Source: Epiperipatus broadwayi (Eukaryota > Onychophora > Udeonychophora > Euonychophora > Peripatidae). From it: 64,000 nucleotides of DNA. The first letter of the stretch is position 1, and every line of letters starts with the position of its first letter. Positions 26,591 through 39,064 of this stretch are shown here, in pieces. The stretch is taken from assembly GCA_028023455.1 (NCBI GenBank), contig JAQFVV010000031.1, positions 8,484,093 to 8,548,092 of the forward strand, in the 5' to 3' direction. Below the pieces are notes generated by a model, which was not told where the DNA came from, ran no database searches, and saw nothing but the letters and a program-made list of their open reading frames with translations. The position numbers and the translations under genes are program-made.

Positions 26591-27274
26591 AATAACTTAT
26601 AATTAGCGGCAGTAATAATTAGTGATTGGAATATTTTGCATTAGCAGACACACACGTCTTCAAATTTGTGTTTACTTAAGACCTGTTGCAACTTACATTA
26701 TCTATGGATTATAAGTTATACAAAGTTAAACAATTATTGTTTTGTTGGTTTCTTTTTTTTTAGACTATGGAAATAATATCTGACATTTATTATATGAAAA
26801 TCAAAATAATAAAGTTTATTTATATTGTAGAGTATTTATTAGCTCTTTTATGTTTTTATTCTTATTTCTAATTGATCAATAAATTTATCAATCATTATTT
26901 TAAATTATTCCAAATGAAGTTATTTAATATTAAAATAGATTTTCTTTGCAATGCTTTTGTGATCTTAAATTAGTTTAAGACATAACAGTGTATGAAGTGT
27001 TTATATGTGTGGCCTTCTTTATATTTTTTTCTAGAATTATATAAATGGCATTAAGGTTGCCTTTAATGTCTACACACTTTAATTTTTTATATATTTTATG
27101 ATGATTATGATTACCAGTTTACTTATCGCCAGCCTATTGGCCTTAGGAATTGATGTTAATCAACATTGATATAATGAAACCAGCACCATTTGATATATGA
27201 TTAGTTTTATAGTTAACTTAGAACTTATATTACTTTGTACTTATATATTAAATACTGCCTAAAGCTATACTAGC

Positions 27275-27625
27275 AATTATAAATGAAATAGAAATTCTTA
27301 TAACTCTATAATATTAGCCAAAACAACAAATTTTATTAAAATTCTTATACAACCATGGTTGTGTCTATTAAAAAGTAAATATTTCCAAGTGAAATTCAAC
27401 TAAGCGTACAACATTATATATATATATACAAAATAAAATACCCTTTCCCATCATTCACTTGTTTTGCTATATATATATATGTGTGTGTGTGTTATGTGTT
27501 TACTTGAATTTCAGTTGAAAAGGTTTATTTACTAATAAAAAAAACCATGGTTGTTGAAGAATTTTAGTAAAATTTTATTGTTTTGACTAGTATTGTAATG
27601 TTAGATGAATTTCTATTTTATATAA
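27275..27625. repeat. Fold-back element with ~115-bp arms
   Basis: The left arm (27275-27400: aaatagaaatt, caaaacaa-aaattttattaaaattctt, acaaccatggttg) is mirrored by the right arm (27505-27622). The central part has TA and TG runs. There is no frame. Probably a MITE or a fold-back transposon. Confidence 0.65.
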
Positions 27626-29744
27626 ATGCGTGTACAATAGAATTATTAATATTTGTCCTTTTATAATAGTATACCTTATGATTGGCATTGATTTAATGAT
27701 AATTAGACAAAAATTTTATAGTATTTCTTTTTTAATACCAGTAACTAAAAATATATGACTGTTAATAATATGTCTGTTACTTACGTTTAATTGTTATTTC
27801 AGCTGGTGATCGATAACTGCTTTTTTTTTTATCACATTTAATAAAATAGCTGATTGTTGCTTATTATTTTTATACCCATATATATATACACTTCTATATA
27901 TACAACACACTGAAAAGTATAATTAATTTTATAAGTGTGCATACCTAAATAAAATCTATAAACAATTATTAGCTACTGCGTATGGCTACCTTTAACTAGC
28001 TACAACAAATATTGAATTATAAATAGTATTTCCATTATCATGTTAAATCCAGGGTTTATGGAAATATATTTATGAAATTAAGTTATAACATGTGTTTATG
28101 TTTAATTTATTTGAAAAGTGAAGTGATTCAAAATGCAGCTTAATGATAGGGAGGAGTCTGATTTCTTCGAATGATGGTTAGTTATAATAGGGATGAGATG
28201 AGGAAATGACCGTTAAAAACCAAAAACCGGAAACTTGAATATGTATAAATTTCAATTGTTTTCCATTCACATCTTTTATTAGTTATTTCGTTCAATCTTC
28301 TGCTGGTTTTTACTTTTATTTTCTTTAATGCCATTAGATGTATAATATATTATTTAACTAATATTGTTTCCCCAAATGTATTTTATTTTCAAGTAATTGT
28401 GATCAACATCCAAACTAGTAGAGCATAATTTTAATTCAATCGGGCTAACGAAGATTTTTTTTTCTCCCATTTTCTTCATTCTGCAATTTATTTGGAAACT
28501 ATGGTTCATCAGAAAATTAAATCATTTTACAAGACATTCAAATAATTTTTATAATTTTAGATATTTGTGTAAGAAATGTTTGTGTATATATTGTAACAGT
28601 GAGAAAATATAGTTACTAGGATGATAAAAAAATATTAATAACCATCTCCTTCCCGAATATAAACAAAAGACCAGCAAATCATCAACAGAAGAAAATATAA
28701 ATAATAAACAGAGTACTAGCAACAATTAATCTTCAACTGTCATATTTTATAGCTAGACATAAAAAACAAATAGTATAAAATCTTACATCAAGTCAATGCC
28801 AATCGTGAGACATAATATTAAAAATATATATGAATACCTTTCCAGAATTCACATATATAAGTACTAAAATAAATACAAAAATAATCCTACATCAAAAAAG
28901 TTGGGCTAATTATGTCAAAGTTGATCAGCATCAATGTTTTAGGCTATATCCTAAATGTACTGGACCTTAATATAGTACGGACTTTAGGGGTGGCATTTAT
29001 TACTATAGTATCATCTAAATAATTTTAAAGAGAATTATTTATATAAATTTCATATCTCGTATATTTTTGAATTAGCTTGGAATAGCAAATGATCCTGCTG
29101 AACGCATGTAAATAAGAATAGACATACATACTTAATCTATTCCACTCTTAAATAATTTTACTATAATAACTTAAAAATAATAAATAATATATTTACTGAT
29201 TAATTAGAAATAATTTTAAAAAATGAAAGATCTGTAAAATAGATATATCATTTCTGATTTTGACTTATTAAGTAGATAATATTTTAGTAAAAAAAAAGCA
29301 GTAAATCTTTAATATTGTTTAAATTGTTCTTTACAGAGATGCGTAATTTATAAGTATATATATATAAAAGCATGTTAAAAATGTGTACAAATATAAGATA
29401 TATATATATATATTCATAGACCAACAAGCTTATTAAATATTCCTAGCTTGAATTATTGCTTTCATTAATTATACGAGCCAATATTGTATTTTAACAATAT
29501 ATAAATAAATAAATATTAAACACACATGCATATATATAATATACAATTGTTTTAATATAAAAGTAAAATAATTTACTTATTAATTTCTTACTTGCTATTA
29601 AAATATAAAGAACGTTATTTTATTATTTTATAGATAAGTAGAAAATGAGACTATGAAAATAATACATGAATTCATTTAAAAATATTTCAATTATTAATTT
29701 TACAATATAATTATTTTTATGTATCCATATAACCTACTAAAACA
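27626..29744. other. Intronic AT-rich stretch, nothing recognised
   Basis: TA runs near 27880 and 29400; no coding or repeat structure supported. The same applies to 25497-25984 and 26591-27274. Confidence 0.5.
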
Positions 29745-29915
29745 TCACATGATCACTAAAGATCTAAGTTCAGTACTCCCAGATCCAAAGCTCCTCATTG
29801 ATGAAAATCATAAACTAATAACTAGTCTGGGCATATTTGATGTATAAGCACTATGTAAAAATTTTGATGCACAAACCTTTTAGCATTCATTGCTTACTAT
29901 AGCTTGTACTGGTTG
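29745..29915 (+). repeat. Fold-back MITE family, copy 3 (partial)
   Basis: catcacatgatca at the outer end, then agatctaagttcagt-ctcccagatc-aa-gctcctca-tga, aactagtctgggcatattt-gatgta-aagcacta and gcacaa-ccttt. These match the central and right parts of the copy at 45580-45985. Diverged. Confidence 0.6.
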
Positions 29916-30429
29916 TCGTTCATCTACAGAGAGAGTTGCTTTTATTTCACTTAATCTATTAACTGTAATTTAAGATTTTAGATTTACTTTCATCATTAAC
30001 ATTAAAACAAAACCCTTAGGTATAAAAATGTTTTCAAGTATAAAACCATTGTTTAAAAAGAACAAAAACAAAAGAAAACACTTTAATAATAATAATAATC
30101 AGTTTATTGACAAAATTATGTCTATTAATAACATTTAAATAAGTGTGTTTTTTTTATTATACTTGCATACGTATCATTCTTTAATAAAACGTCTTGCTAC
30201 AACGAAAGTATATTTCGTATATATATATATTTTAAAAAAATTCCAATAAAGTATTAACAACTTAAAAATAAATAATTATAACAAATAAATGTTTATTCAA
30301 GATAATAATATATATAATTTTATTGAATAATAATAAATAGTGACTTTCTATTATGATGTCACAGCTGTATTTTTACTTAGATTCAAGCAGCAATATTTTT
30401 CAGCTTCTAGAAACTTTTAATAAAGAAGT

Positions 30430-31275
30430 TTTTGGAAAATGAGTCTTTACTCCAGTCTCTTGGACTGTTTGCCAGTTGTGTTTATATATGTGGCTCCTGT
30501 CATGATTGCCATTTTTCTAACTTTCCTAAGATCGTGGGAACCACCATTTTCTGAAGTAGATATGTCCGATGGCTTATTTGTTATTCCATCGAGCACGTAT
30601 TTTCCATTTGATATTGGTGAAGATGCCCCATTGGAAAGTATCGTAGTGCTGAAGTAAACAATATTTAACAGTGACATCAAATGGAAATTATTTCACGATG
30701 CTACTGCTAGTACCAATTGAGATGAAATCTCTTAAAATGCCATCTGTACTTCACAACAAATTGATACCAGAAAGAATGTTAGTCTTTGTAATAAAAGACA
30801 GGACTTCTTTTAATTAATTTTCTTTATTCTGAAATGTGACTTATTGCTCCGATTTTGACATACCTAAAAACCGGACTTGGTTATTTTCCAGATTTTAGAC
30901 AAATATTTACACCATATGTTGACAGAAGTGGAACACTTTTTGTCATTACAAAACCAAAGAATGGATTGTTTTAAAGTAACTATATTTTATATAGTAAATA
31001 TCTAAAGGTCGAGATGCTTAAAAGTTCTATTTATTTGGATCTCGTCAAATTCTTACAATGACTAATGAAGATATCACTCAAATCGTTCTTTATGAAATCC
31101 TAGAATTTCCACTGAAGTAATTAAAGTATGCTTTCTGTGATGAAGATTCCTATAGATTCCGGTTGGTGCAGAAGATTTATAAATCTTGATTTCTTGAAAA
31201 GAAAAATGAATAGATTTAATACACTGAGGTACCCATTTTATGATGTTTTGATTCGAAGACAAACACTTTAGTTAA
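30430..31275 (+). pseudogene. Degenerate coding-like block, unidentified
   Basis: This block is visibly less AT-rich than its surroundings. The plus strand gives an open frame at 30439-30657, starting MSLYSSLLDC, then a hydrophobic segment FIYVAPVMIAIFLTF and PSSTYFPFDIGEDAPLES. After stops, further protein-like pieces follow: TYLKTGLGYFPDFRQIFTP, YVDRSGTLFVITKPKNGLF and later MKIPIDSGWCRRFINLDF. An overlapping minus frame (30447-30680) is also open. I do not recognise the protein. It could be a decayed retrocopy, a captured gene or an old transposon ORF. No splice sites were assigned. Confidence 0.35.
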
Positions 31276-31394
31276 CTCTTTTGAATGAATTTGAAAAGAA
31301 AAAAAAATACTATAGTTTAGTTTTCTTTGAATTTATCATTGAATGTTGTTGTACTTAACTTGAAACCTTAAATATATATTTCTTATAATGCTCA

Positions 31395-31662
31395 GTAATA
31401 TTAAATAACCCATGTACATATAAACCAAGATGGATTATGAATAATATTTCTGAGTGTAATTTTCACTACACAATTCTTATTCAATGTATAGACTGGTTTC
31501 TATCCACTTTTAACACCTTGTGGATGATTAAAGAGATGTGACAAAAATTGATGATTCCCAAAATTCACATTTCATGCTAAACTACTATATATCAGTTGGT
31601 CCAGACTACAGTCTCTCATAATCCATTTTGGTTTAAATATCAGTGTGTTATTTAATATTAAC
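31395..31662. repeat. Fold-back element with ~46-bp arms
   Basis: Left arm 31395-31440 (taatattaaataac, tataaacca-gatggattatga) is mirrored by 31616-31662. The interior next to the right arm is weakly similar to the ~0.5 kb repeat (agagactgtagtctgg, ccaactgata), so it may be a terminal part of that family. Confidence 0.6.
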
Positions 31663-31904
31663 AAGTATTATAAAGAATATATTTTTTGTAACCTTAAAGT
31701 TTCAAATTTATTTGCATCAATTGTAATAGGTGTTATTTTTTTGCACATTTTTTTATTTAAACAAAGGAAGTACTATTTATTTATGCAATAATGAAGCAGA
31801 TTTCTATTTATTTTCTAGTTTTGAAATTAATATGAATAATCTATATATTGATTTTACTGGCCTTTTTTCATCAACATTAGGCTTTTTACAATCATTGATT
31901 TCTT

Positions 31905-32990
31905 TTGTTTGGGTTCTGTGTAATAATAACATTACATCAATATAATTCAGAATTCTTCCAACAAAATCAAGGAATGGCTATGGGATCATCACTGTCACCC
32001 ATGCTCAGCAACATTTACATACAAGAACTTGAGACTATAGCTATAATACTACTCCATGTCCACTTAAGAGTGTGGCTTCAATATGTTGATGATACACTTG
32101 TGGTATAGCCACATGGTAATGTACAATTACAGCCTTTCTGAATGCACATTAACAACATATCTCCTACAATTAAATACAATGGAATCAGAACAAGAACAAA
32201 AACAAGAATTCTTGGATGTTCTTGTGACAAGACTCCCTCAGGGCAAAGTAAAAACAACAGTGTATGTGAAACCAATACACACTGGCAAGTACTTAGCCTA
32301 TACATCCAATCATACAAGAACTAAACATGGAATTGTACTATCACTATGAAACAGAGTAAAGGAAGTTTGTTCAGAAACCAGTGTTTGGAAAAAGAAAAAG
32401 GATTCACATAGAACAAATGCTTATGAGAAATGGTTATTCATCAGAAGTCATCAGGAAAACCTTCAATAGACAACACAAAAAGACATCAAAAGAGAAAGCA
32501 ATTATTGGTATGGTAGTGTATCCAAACATACAAGGAATGGTGGACAAATTAAAGAAAATCTGCAGTCAATATAATATTAGAACTGCTTTCCAAAGCCATA
32601 CCACACTTTAAGAAATGCTTACTTCTACTAAACCTAAACTGGAAATGTTGAAGAACACAAACTGCATCTATGAAATACCATGTGAATGTGGAAGAAAATA
32701 CATTGGTCAGATGTATCGCCCTGTTGAACAGTGATTGAGAGAGCACAAACTAATGGTTAAAAGAGAAAAAACAGATGTGTCTACAATAACACCTCATGCA
32801 TGTACTAATGACAACATATTTAATTGGTAAAATACAAAGTTATTGGTTAAAGAAAGGAAAATGCATAGAAGAAAATTCAAGGAAGCTGCTCATATGACAA
32901 TGGTAAATAATCTTATAGAGTCAACCCAGTGTGGCAATACACAATGTATGGAAGCCTCTAATTAATCTTGCTTTTAGGAAAAAATAATAA
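31905..32990 (+). pseudogene. PLE-beta RT and GIY-YIG ORF remnant
   Basis: Reverse transcriptase: FFQQNQGMAMGSSLSPMLSN (31950-32003; QG.AMG.SLSP is diagnostic of PLE RTs), then WLQYVDDTLVV with the catalytic YVDD at 32082-32093. Thumb/linker: QEFLDVLVTRLPQGKVKTTV, HTGKYLAYTSNHTR, SSEVIRKTFNRQHKK, MVDKLKKICSQYNIRTAFQS. Endonuclease: IYEIPCECGRKYIGQ, REHKLMVKREKTD and HRRKFKEAAHMTM, a GIY-YIG domain with its CxC lead. Frames change several times and stops occur at 32106, 32347 and in the GIY-YIG part, so it is inactive. Confidence 0.85.
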
Positions 32991-33089
32991 TAAAAATAAA
33001 ACTAATTGGGAAAAAATTGATTACTCAAGAAGATTTGAACTAATCCTCATATATAAATATATCAAATTTCTATTATATGTTGCCTTTGA

Positions 33090-33165
33090 CAGAATAGCTC
33101 AATTGGTAGAGTGTTTGCCTTAAATTCAATATTCAAGAATCTAAAGGTGTGACTTCAACTTCTAA
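33090..33165 (+). other. tRNA-like segment in PLE-beta 3' region (copy 1)
   Basis: TAGCTCAATTGGTAGAGTG (from 33095) fits a pol III A box and D arm. The B-box position at about 33146-33162 is decayed (ggtgtgacttcaacttc). It lies about 100 bp after the ORF end, exactly as in the two copies at 56.0 and 57.4 kb. Confidence 0.55.
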
Positions 33166-33330
33166 GTGAATATTGTCACTGTGTATATAGGCCAACAATA
33201 CCTGAAGAGAAGTGGGAAATATGACTACTAGTAACAATGTGCAATTACTAATCTGTATTGTCTATCTGTATGTTATTACTAACAAGTTATTTGTATTTGT
33301 AAAGATTAAATAAAGTTTAAAATTTTCTAT

Positions 33331-33631
33331 ACATTCAACAGTCACTCATAAATGATGAAAATAGTTTAACATATCACATCTTATAATATATCATCATTAC
33401 AAACCTTCAGACAAATATGTTTTCAGATATTATAATTAATAAAATCTGTGCAGGAGTCATCTTGGATAACTTTGATAAACTCTAATAAGTATTAGCATAT
33501 AAGAAAATATAAATATCACTTCCTATCTTGTTATTTACCACAATAATAATAATAGTAAACATCAATATTTGCTTTACTTAATAAGTGAATAAAAATTTTC
33601 ACAGGATAGATTTATGATGATTGATATATAT
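33331..33631. other. Intronic stretch between PLE-beta and LTR-like repeats
   Basis: AT-rich; nothing recognised. Confidence 0.45.
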
Positions 33632-34416
33632 TATGACCTCTCCTTCGTGTAGCTCCACTACACTCAAAAATAAATAATATAGTATAGTGTAAATTGCCTC
33701 CACAGGTTCTCGTTCTAATAATTAATGAGATATTTATTTAAATGCTTTGCTAGCTCAGGTTTCTTAAAAAAATTAACTTAGGTTCTGTTTTAGATTAACT
33801 CAAATAACTATTCTATAATTCATGAGATTAGAAGTGGAAATAAAGTGACAAAGTAGATTACATTGAGATAGTATTCCATAGAATACCACCTCAATGGCAT
33901 AAGAACACTATCCTCCCTTTTACTACTGTTACATATAATAACTACATAGTATTCTTATGACTTCTGCAACTTCTAATCACTAAACTCATTTCACAATTAA
34001 AGTATTAATCTTTTATCTATCATAACAATAATAGTAATTATCTAGCTCAGATAAAATAATCTCAGGTTCTTAAATTTATTCAATGTTAAATTAAAATAAA
34101 GTAGCAAAATATGATAAGGGATTTTGTGTCACAATTTACTACTCTGAAGTTAGATTAATAATAAAACAATAAGAATAATAATCACAATCTTCATTGTTTA
34201 CTCCCACTAGTATAGCTTTTCTTTTATCGCAAATTTATAACCATAATAAATTAATTAATAATCTAATATCATCTTTTATCTTTAAGTAATAAAATAATTA
34301 ATAAGTGGCAGTGTTTAGATAATCTGATAAATCAAGTAAGTGGCAACTAATAGCATATAATTTAGCAAAATATTATGCTAATGGGTTTATGACCAGAAAC
34401 GTAATGCAATTTGATA
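33632..34416 (+). repeat. LTR-like repeat, copy A
   Basis: Begins tatgacctctccttcgtgtag. Contains gaataccacctcaatggcat, atcctcccttttactactg, gattttgtgtcac, ctcccactagtatagctttt and gtggcaactaatagcatat. The same sequence recurs inverted (B, 34417-35157) and direct (C, 35186-35990). No coding potential. A and B form a hairpin with arms of about 730 bp and a spacer of about 50 bp that is itself shared with the end of C. Confidence 0.8.
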
Positions 34417-35157
34417 AATTATATGCTATTAGTTGCCACTTACTTGATTTATCACATTATCTAAACACTGCCACTTATTAATTATTTTATTACGTAAGGA
34501 AAAAGATAAACAAAGGGAGGATATTGAGTGATTAATTAATTTATTATGGTTATAAATTTGCGATAAAAGAAAAGCTATACTAGTGGGAGTAAACAATGAA
34601 GATTGTGATTATTATTCTTATTGTTTTATTATTAATCTAACTTCAGAATAGTAAATTATGTCACAAAATCCCTTATCATATTTTGCTACTTTATTTTAAT
34701 TTAACATTGAATAAATTTAAGAACCTGAGATTATTTTATCTGAGCTAGATAATTACTATTATTGTTATGATAGATAAAAGATTAATACTTTAATTGTGAA
34801 ATGAGTTTAGTGATTAGAAGTTGCAGAAGTCATAAGAATACTATGTAGTTATTATATGTAACAGTAGTAAAAGGGAGGATAGTGTTCTTATGCCATTGAG
34901 GTGGTATTCTATGGAATACTATCTCAATGCAAACTACTTTGTCACTTTATTTCCACTTCTAATCTCATGAATTATAGAATAGTTATTTGAGTTAATCTAA
35001 ACCAGAACCTAAGTTAATTTTTTAAGAAACCTGAGCTAGCAAAGCATTTAAATAAATATCTCATTAATTATTAGAGTGAGAACCCGGGGAGGCGATTTTC
35101 ACTATACTATATTATTTATTTTTGAGTGTAGTGGAGCTACATGAAGGAGAGGTCATA
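34417..35157 (-). repeat. LTR-like repeat, copy B (inverted)
   Basis: Mirror image of A and C, ending (on plus) gtagtggagctac-aggagaggtcata. It keeps the block ctcaatatcctccctttg-ttatc, which C has but A has changed, so B is closer to C there. Confidence 0.8.
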
Positions 35158-35160
35158 TTT

Positions 35161-35182
35161 TGGTGCCCCATGTTGGGGGCCA
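35161..35182 (-). promoter_or_regulatory. Primer-binding-site-like sequence (tRNA-Lys type)
   Basis: On the minus strand it reads TGGCCCCCAACATGGGGC. From general knowledge, the primer-binding site complementary to the 3' end of animal tRNA-Lys is TGGCGCCCAACGTGGGGC, which gives 16 of 18 matches. It lies 3 bases from each flanking repeat end, where an LTR retroelement PBS would lie. The core is close to palindromic, so the plus strand resembles a PBS less well (13 of 18). Confidence 0.5.
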
Positions 35183-35185
35183 AAA

Positions 35186-35990
35186 TATGACCTCTCCTTT
35201 GTGTAGCTCCACTACACTCAAAAATAAATAATATAGTATAGTGAAAATCGCCTCCCTGGGTTCTAGCTCTAATAATTAATGAGATATTCAATTAAATGTG
35301 TTACTAGCTCAGGTTGCTTAAATTTATTAACTTAGGTTCTGTTTTAGATTAACTCAAATAACTATTCTATAATTCATGAGATTAGAAGTGGAAATAAAGT
35401 GACAAAGTAGATTGCATTGAGATAGTATTCCATAGAATACCACCTCAATGGCATAAGAACACTATCCTCCCTTTTACTACTGTTACATATAATAACTACA
35501 TAGTATTCTTATGACTTCTGCAACTTCTAATCACTAAACTCATTTCACACTTAAAGTATTAATCTTTTATCTATCATAACAATAATAGTCATTATCTAGC
35601 TCAGATAAAATAATCTCAGGTTCTTAAATTTATTTAATGTTAAATTAAAATAAAGTAGCAAAATATGATAAGGGATTTTGTGTCATAATTTACTACTCTG
35701 AAGTTAGATTAATAATAAAACAATAAGAATAATAATCACAATCTTCATTGTTTACTCCCACTAGTATAGCTTTTCTTTTATTGCAAATTTATAACCATAA
35801 TAAATTAATTAATCACTCAATATCCTCCCTTTGTTTATCATTTTCCTTACATAATAAAATAATTAGTAAGTGGCAGTGTTTAGATAATCTGATAAATGAA
35901 GTAAGTGGCAACTAATAGCATATAATTTAGCAAATTACCATAATAATGGATTTATGACCAATAATGCAATGCAATTTTATAATTATTCAA
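35186..35990 (+). repeat. LTR-like repeat, copy C
   Basis: Direct copy of A, starting tatgacctctcctttgtgtag and running to about 35990, where both A and C share tttatgacca-aa-gtaatgcaat. If these are LTRs, C read on the minus strand followed by the PBS-like core has the expected order. Terminal TG/CA is not clear. Confidence 0.75.
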
Positions 35991-37297
35991 TTACAAAACA
36001 TCAATAAATAATTAAGATTAAATATACTTTTCTATTTATATTTTGTGCAAACAATTATATACTTTAATTTAATGATGGTAAACATATCCTATGAATTCAT
36101 GCAATGATGTAGAGAAAACAAAACTCAGACACAAGTTTTAATAACAAATTTTAGAATTTTATTAACAACAATCAAAATTAAGATAAAACAAACAAATCTA
36201 TTTACATTTATTTACAAGGGATATCCTCCTTTCTTTTAACACTACAAAGTTAAATTATACATTTTAGATTTCTTTTATAGTTAATTTAAATTATTATACT
36301 TTTATAAGTTATTCATTTATTTCTAATTAGGTTTATTATATTACTTAGTTTAACTATTATATGGGTAATACTATTCTTTACCCTTTAATATTAAAAATTA
36401 CAGTATTCTAAGTTATATATGTGGGTAAACATCATTTATAAACATTATAAATTTATAATCAATATGGTTTTCCCTCTAAAAAAAATTACATTCTTTTGTA
36501 ACTCTATATAAGTCACTTTGCATATTGTGCAAATATTATTACTACCTACTATGTTTGTTATCTAATGCTCGTAAACTCTAATACATTTATTCATAAGCCA
36601 TACTCATGTATAATGCCATAACATGAGCTTAATTATTTTCCTGTTTCAGTTTAACATATATTATAATTATCAAATGTTATTATATTCTTTAAATATGCAA
36701 TACTTATATTTTTAAATATAATCAACAATAAGAACACGTTAAATCATTTTTTAATATTTTGGTATATTTCTACTTAGATATATTTTAGCAAATTATAGTT
36801 CATTTCTTAAAATTAAAATAATTCTCTGACTCCTTCCTTCCTTAGGATATATGCATCTTTTTTCCATAATTATAATCTACTCTTTGTTAATCCTTAACTA
36901 TTCTTATTTCAAATAACTGCATAACATACATTCTAAAATATCTATTGTTTCTTTTCAATAGACTTATCAAATAATGATGTAGTTGCAAGAAATACAGATA
37001 AAGATAGCGAAAGATGTATAGGATATTGGGAAGATAGATAAATAACTCATCAAAATATCTACTTCAAAATGTATGGAACAGTGTGGATAGGGCCGACATT
37101 CCTTGTCTAATAACTCTGGCTATAAGTATGATGTGGCAGCTATTTATTCAGCTTTACCAAACATCTAATAAGATTCACAAGAAAGATAAAATAACAATGT
37201 CCATGACAACATGTGTAACAGTCGTAGGGCTTTGTTAACTATGCTGATTACCATCTAAAACTACTTATAATTCCATTCCCTGTAGCATCCTAGTTTT
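35991..37297. other. Intronic AT-rich stretch, nothing recognised
   Basis: No coding frame; no further copy of the LTR-like repeat is seen. Confidence 0.45.
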
Positions 37298-37384
37298 TTA
37301 ATACATCATCTTGGTTTCCGAATCTCCATGTACTACCAAGTCACTATCCAAACTATCTCTCAAGATTTTCACTGTATCCGACAT
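37298..37384 (-). other. Short open frame in a less AT-rich patch, uncertain
   Basis: A 28-codon minus-strand frame beginning MSDTVKILRDSLDSDLVVHG and ending in TAA. An acceptor-like ttattgttttaaaaag lies about 16 bp before the ATG. It is acidic and not low-complexity, which is unusual here, but short enough to be chance. It lies about 1.5 kb downstream (minus sense) of the promoter-like cluster at 38950-39064. I do not recognise it. Confidence 0.2.
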
Positions 37385-38949
37385 CGCCAAAACAAACTAC
37401 TTTTTAAAACAATAAACAAAATTCACTAATATAAAACATTCCCCTATTCTATAAGAACAATTTGTCTTGCTTTATTATACTATAGGTTCGACATCTACGT
37501 TTTATTAAAATAACACTTAAATATCCTAATCGGAAAAATTAACAGAAAATATGACATAACCATTGGTTATATTGAACTATATTAATAATACATTAAATGA
37601 TTGTCGTATGCATATTTTTAAAAATCTAATTACATCTCATAGTGTTTTAAAGTGTTGTTTTTCAAAATGCGTTTTACAATAACTATAACAATAAAATTTT
37701 CATTACATTCATTCGGTTCACAGCTGATCTAAATAAATAAAACATACATTATGTCATTAATAACCATAAAATGTACCAAAATAATATTTTACCTTCCTAT
37801 TAGAGTTTGTAGTGTTTTCTTTCTCCTCGAGCATCGCAAACATACAAAGTTTCCACACATATACAATTTTATTTGAACATTCCAAATCAAAAAACATATT
37901 ATTTTATATAATGTTATATTGCAAATTAATGTATTTGTTTCCCTATTGCTATCTAAACTCAATGTTTAACTTAGATTAATAAAGAAAATAATTTAAACCA
38001 TAATCACATATTTTTCTGGCGGTAAATCTTGGTTAGTCCCCTAATATTTATTATTTCTTCTTTTATCCGAATGTTCTCCTTTCTGATTATTAAAGTTTTA
38101 AAATAAATTAGTTCATTTAGTTAACTGTTTAGACGATCTTTAGTTGTAATGTTTAATTCAAAATTATTAAAAATATTTATTTAGTTATCCCACGAAGTTT
38201 TTTAATGTTCGGGCGAATATTACCTCAGTGCTTTTATGCATCTTTATTTCTAGCAGAACTACAAGTATTTATATCATTATGGTACCAAATTGCGTTTTTC
38301 CATGGATTCAATATTTTATATTTATTTCTCTGTAAACTATTTTCTTTTTCTTCTTCTTCAGGCAAGTAATTTCCTTGGTAATTTTACTCTTATTCATTAT
38401 TATTTTATATACGACATTTTTGATCTTTAACTATTTCTAGGGTAATTGCTCAGGTCATCTTAAAGAAAGTAATTCATAAAATTCTTTTTGTCCATTTATT
38501 TTTACACGAATAATATTTATTTTTATTTTTCATTATATTCATTAACTTTGCGCACAATGTCCTTCCATCAATTTTACACGCACTAAATCAGTTTTCATAG
38601 TAATATGCTATACAAACTATATCAATGAACAACGTTAACATTTTTGAAATATTACAAAATTTATAACTTAGTTTTAAGAATCCATCCATTTTTATTGAAA
38701 ATTCAGATTATATTTTGATAGAATCCACTGGCAGGTAACTGTGGAGTTAGTGAAACATCATTATGAGAACTTTTTTTTTAAAATTTTATTCTTAGATTCA
38801 CTTCGAAAGATTTTAAAATGTTAGTTAGTTTCTTTCAAAGATATTTATTAAAAATTCCAATAAAATTGACTAATAATTGAGGAAAGAAAGAAATTTTAAA
38901 GAGCTTAAAATTTTACCTCTGCTCTGGAGTCAACACATTTTTGTTCTCC

Positions 38950-39064
38950 TAGTTTATACAATTAACTGGTGCGATTTTTGTTGTCTGCCAAGATCTATCT
39001 TTTTATTGGTCAGCCCCTACTTTGGTTTGTAAACATTTTCTAAAGTTTTAAAATGATGACGTAA
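38950..39064 (-). promoter_or_regulatory. Promoter-like cluster on the minus strand
   Basis: Minus-strand order: TTACGTCA (CRE-like, 39057-39064), GGGGCTGACCAAT (CCAAT box, 39005-39017), then TATAAAC (38952-38958), about 50 bp apart. A donor-like GCAGAG|GTAAAA follows at 38917. The order fits a pol II promoter or LTR U3 region read in the same direction as the M13 gene. Chance occurrence is possible in AT-rich DNA; no transcript is known. Confidence 0.25.

Larger units (their letters stand above)
31860..33330 (+). mobile_element. Penelope-like element PLE-beta, copy 1 (degenerate)
   Basis: Carries the second half of a PLE: reverse transcriptase fingers/palm, linker and C-terminal GIY-YIG, then a non-coding 3' region with a tRNA-like segment. 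Near-identical order to the pair at 55.7-57.8 kb but more decayed, so it is likely an older insertion. It lies in the large M13 intron in plus orientation, antisense to the gene. The 5' half is missing. Confidence 0.85.
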
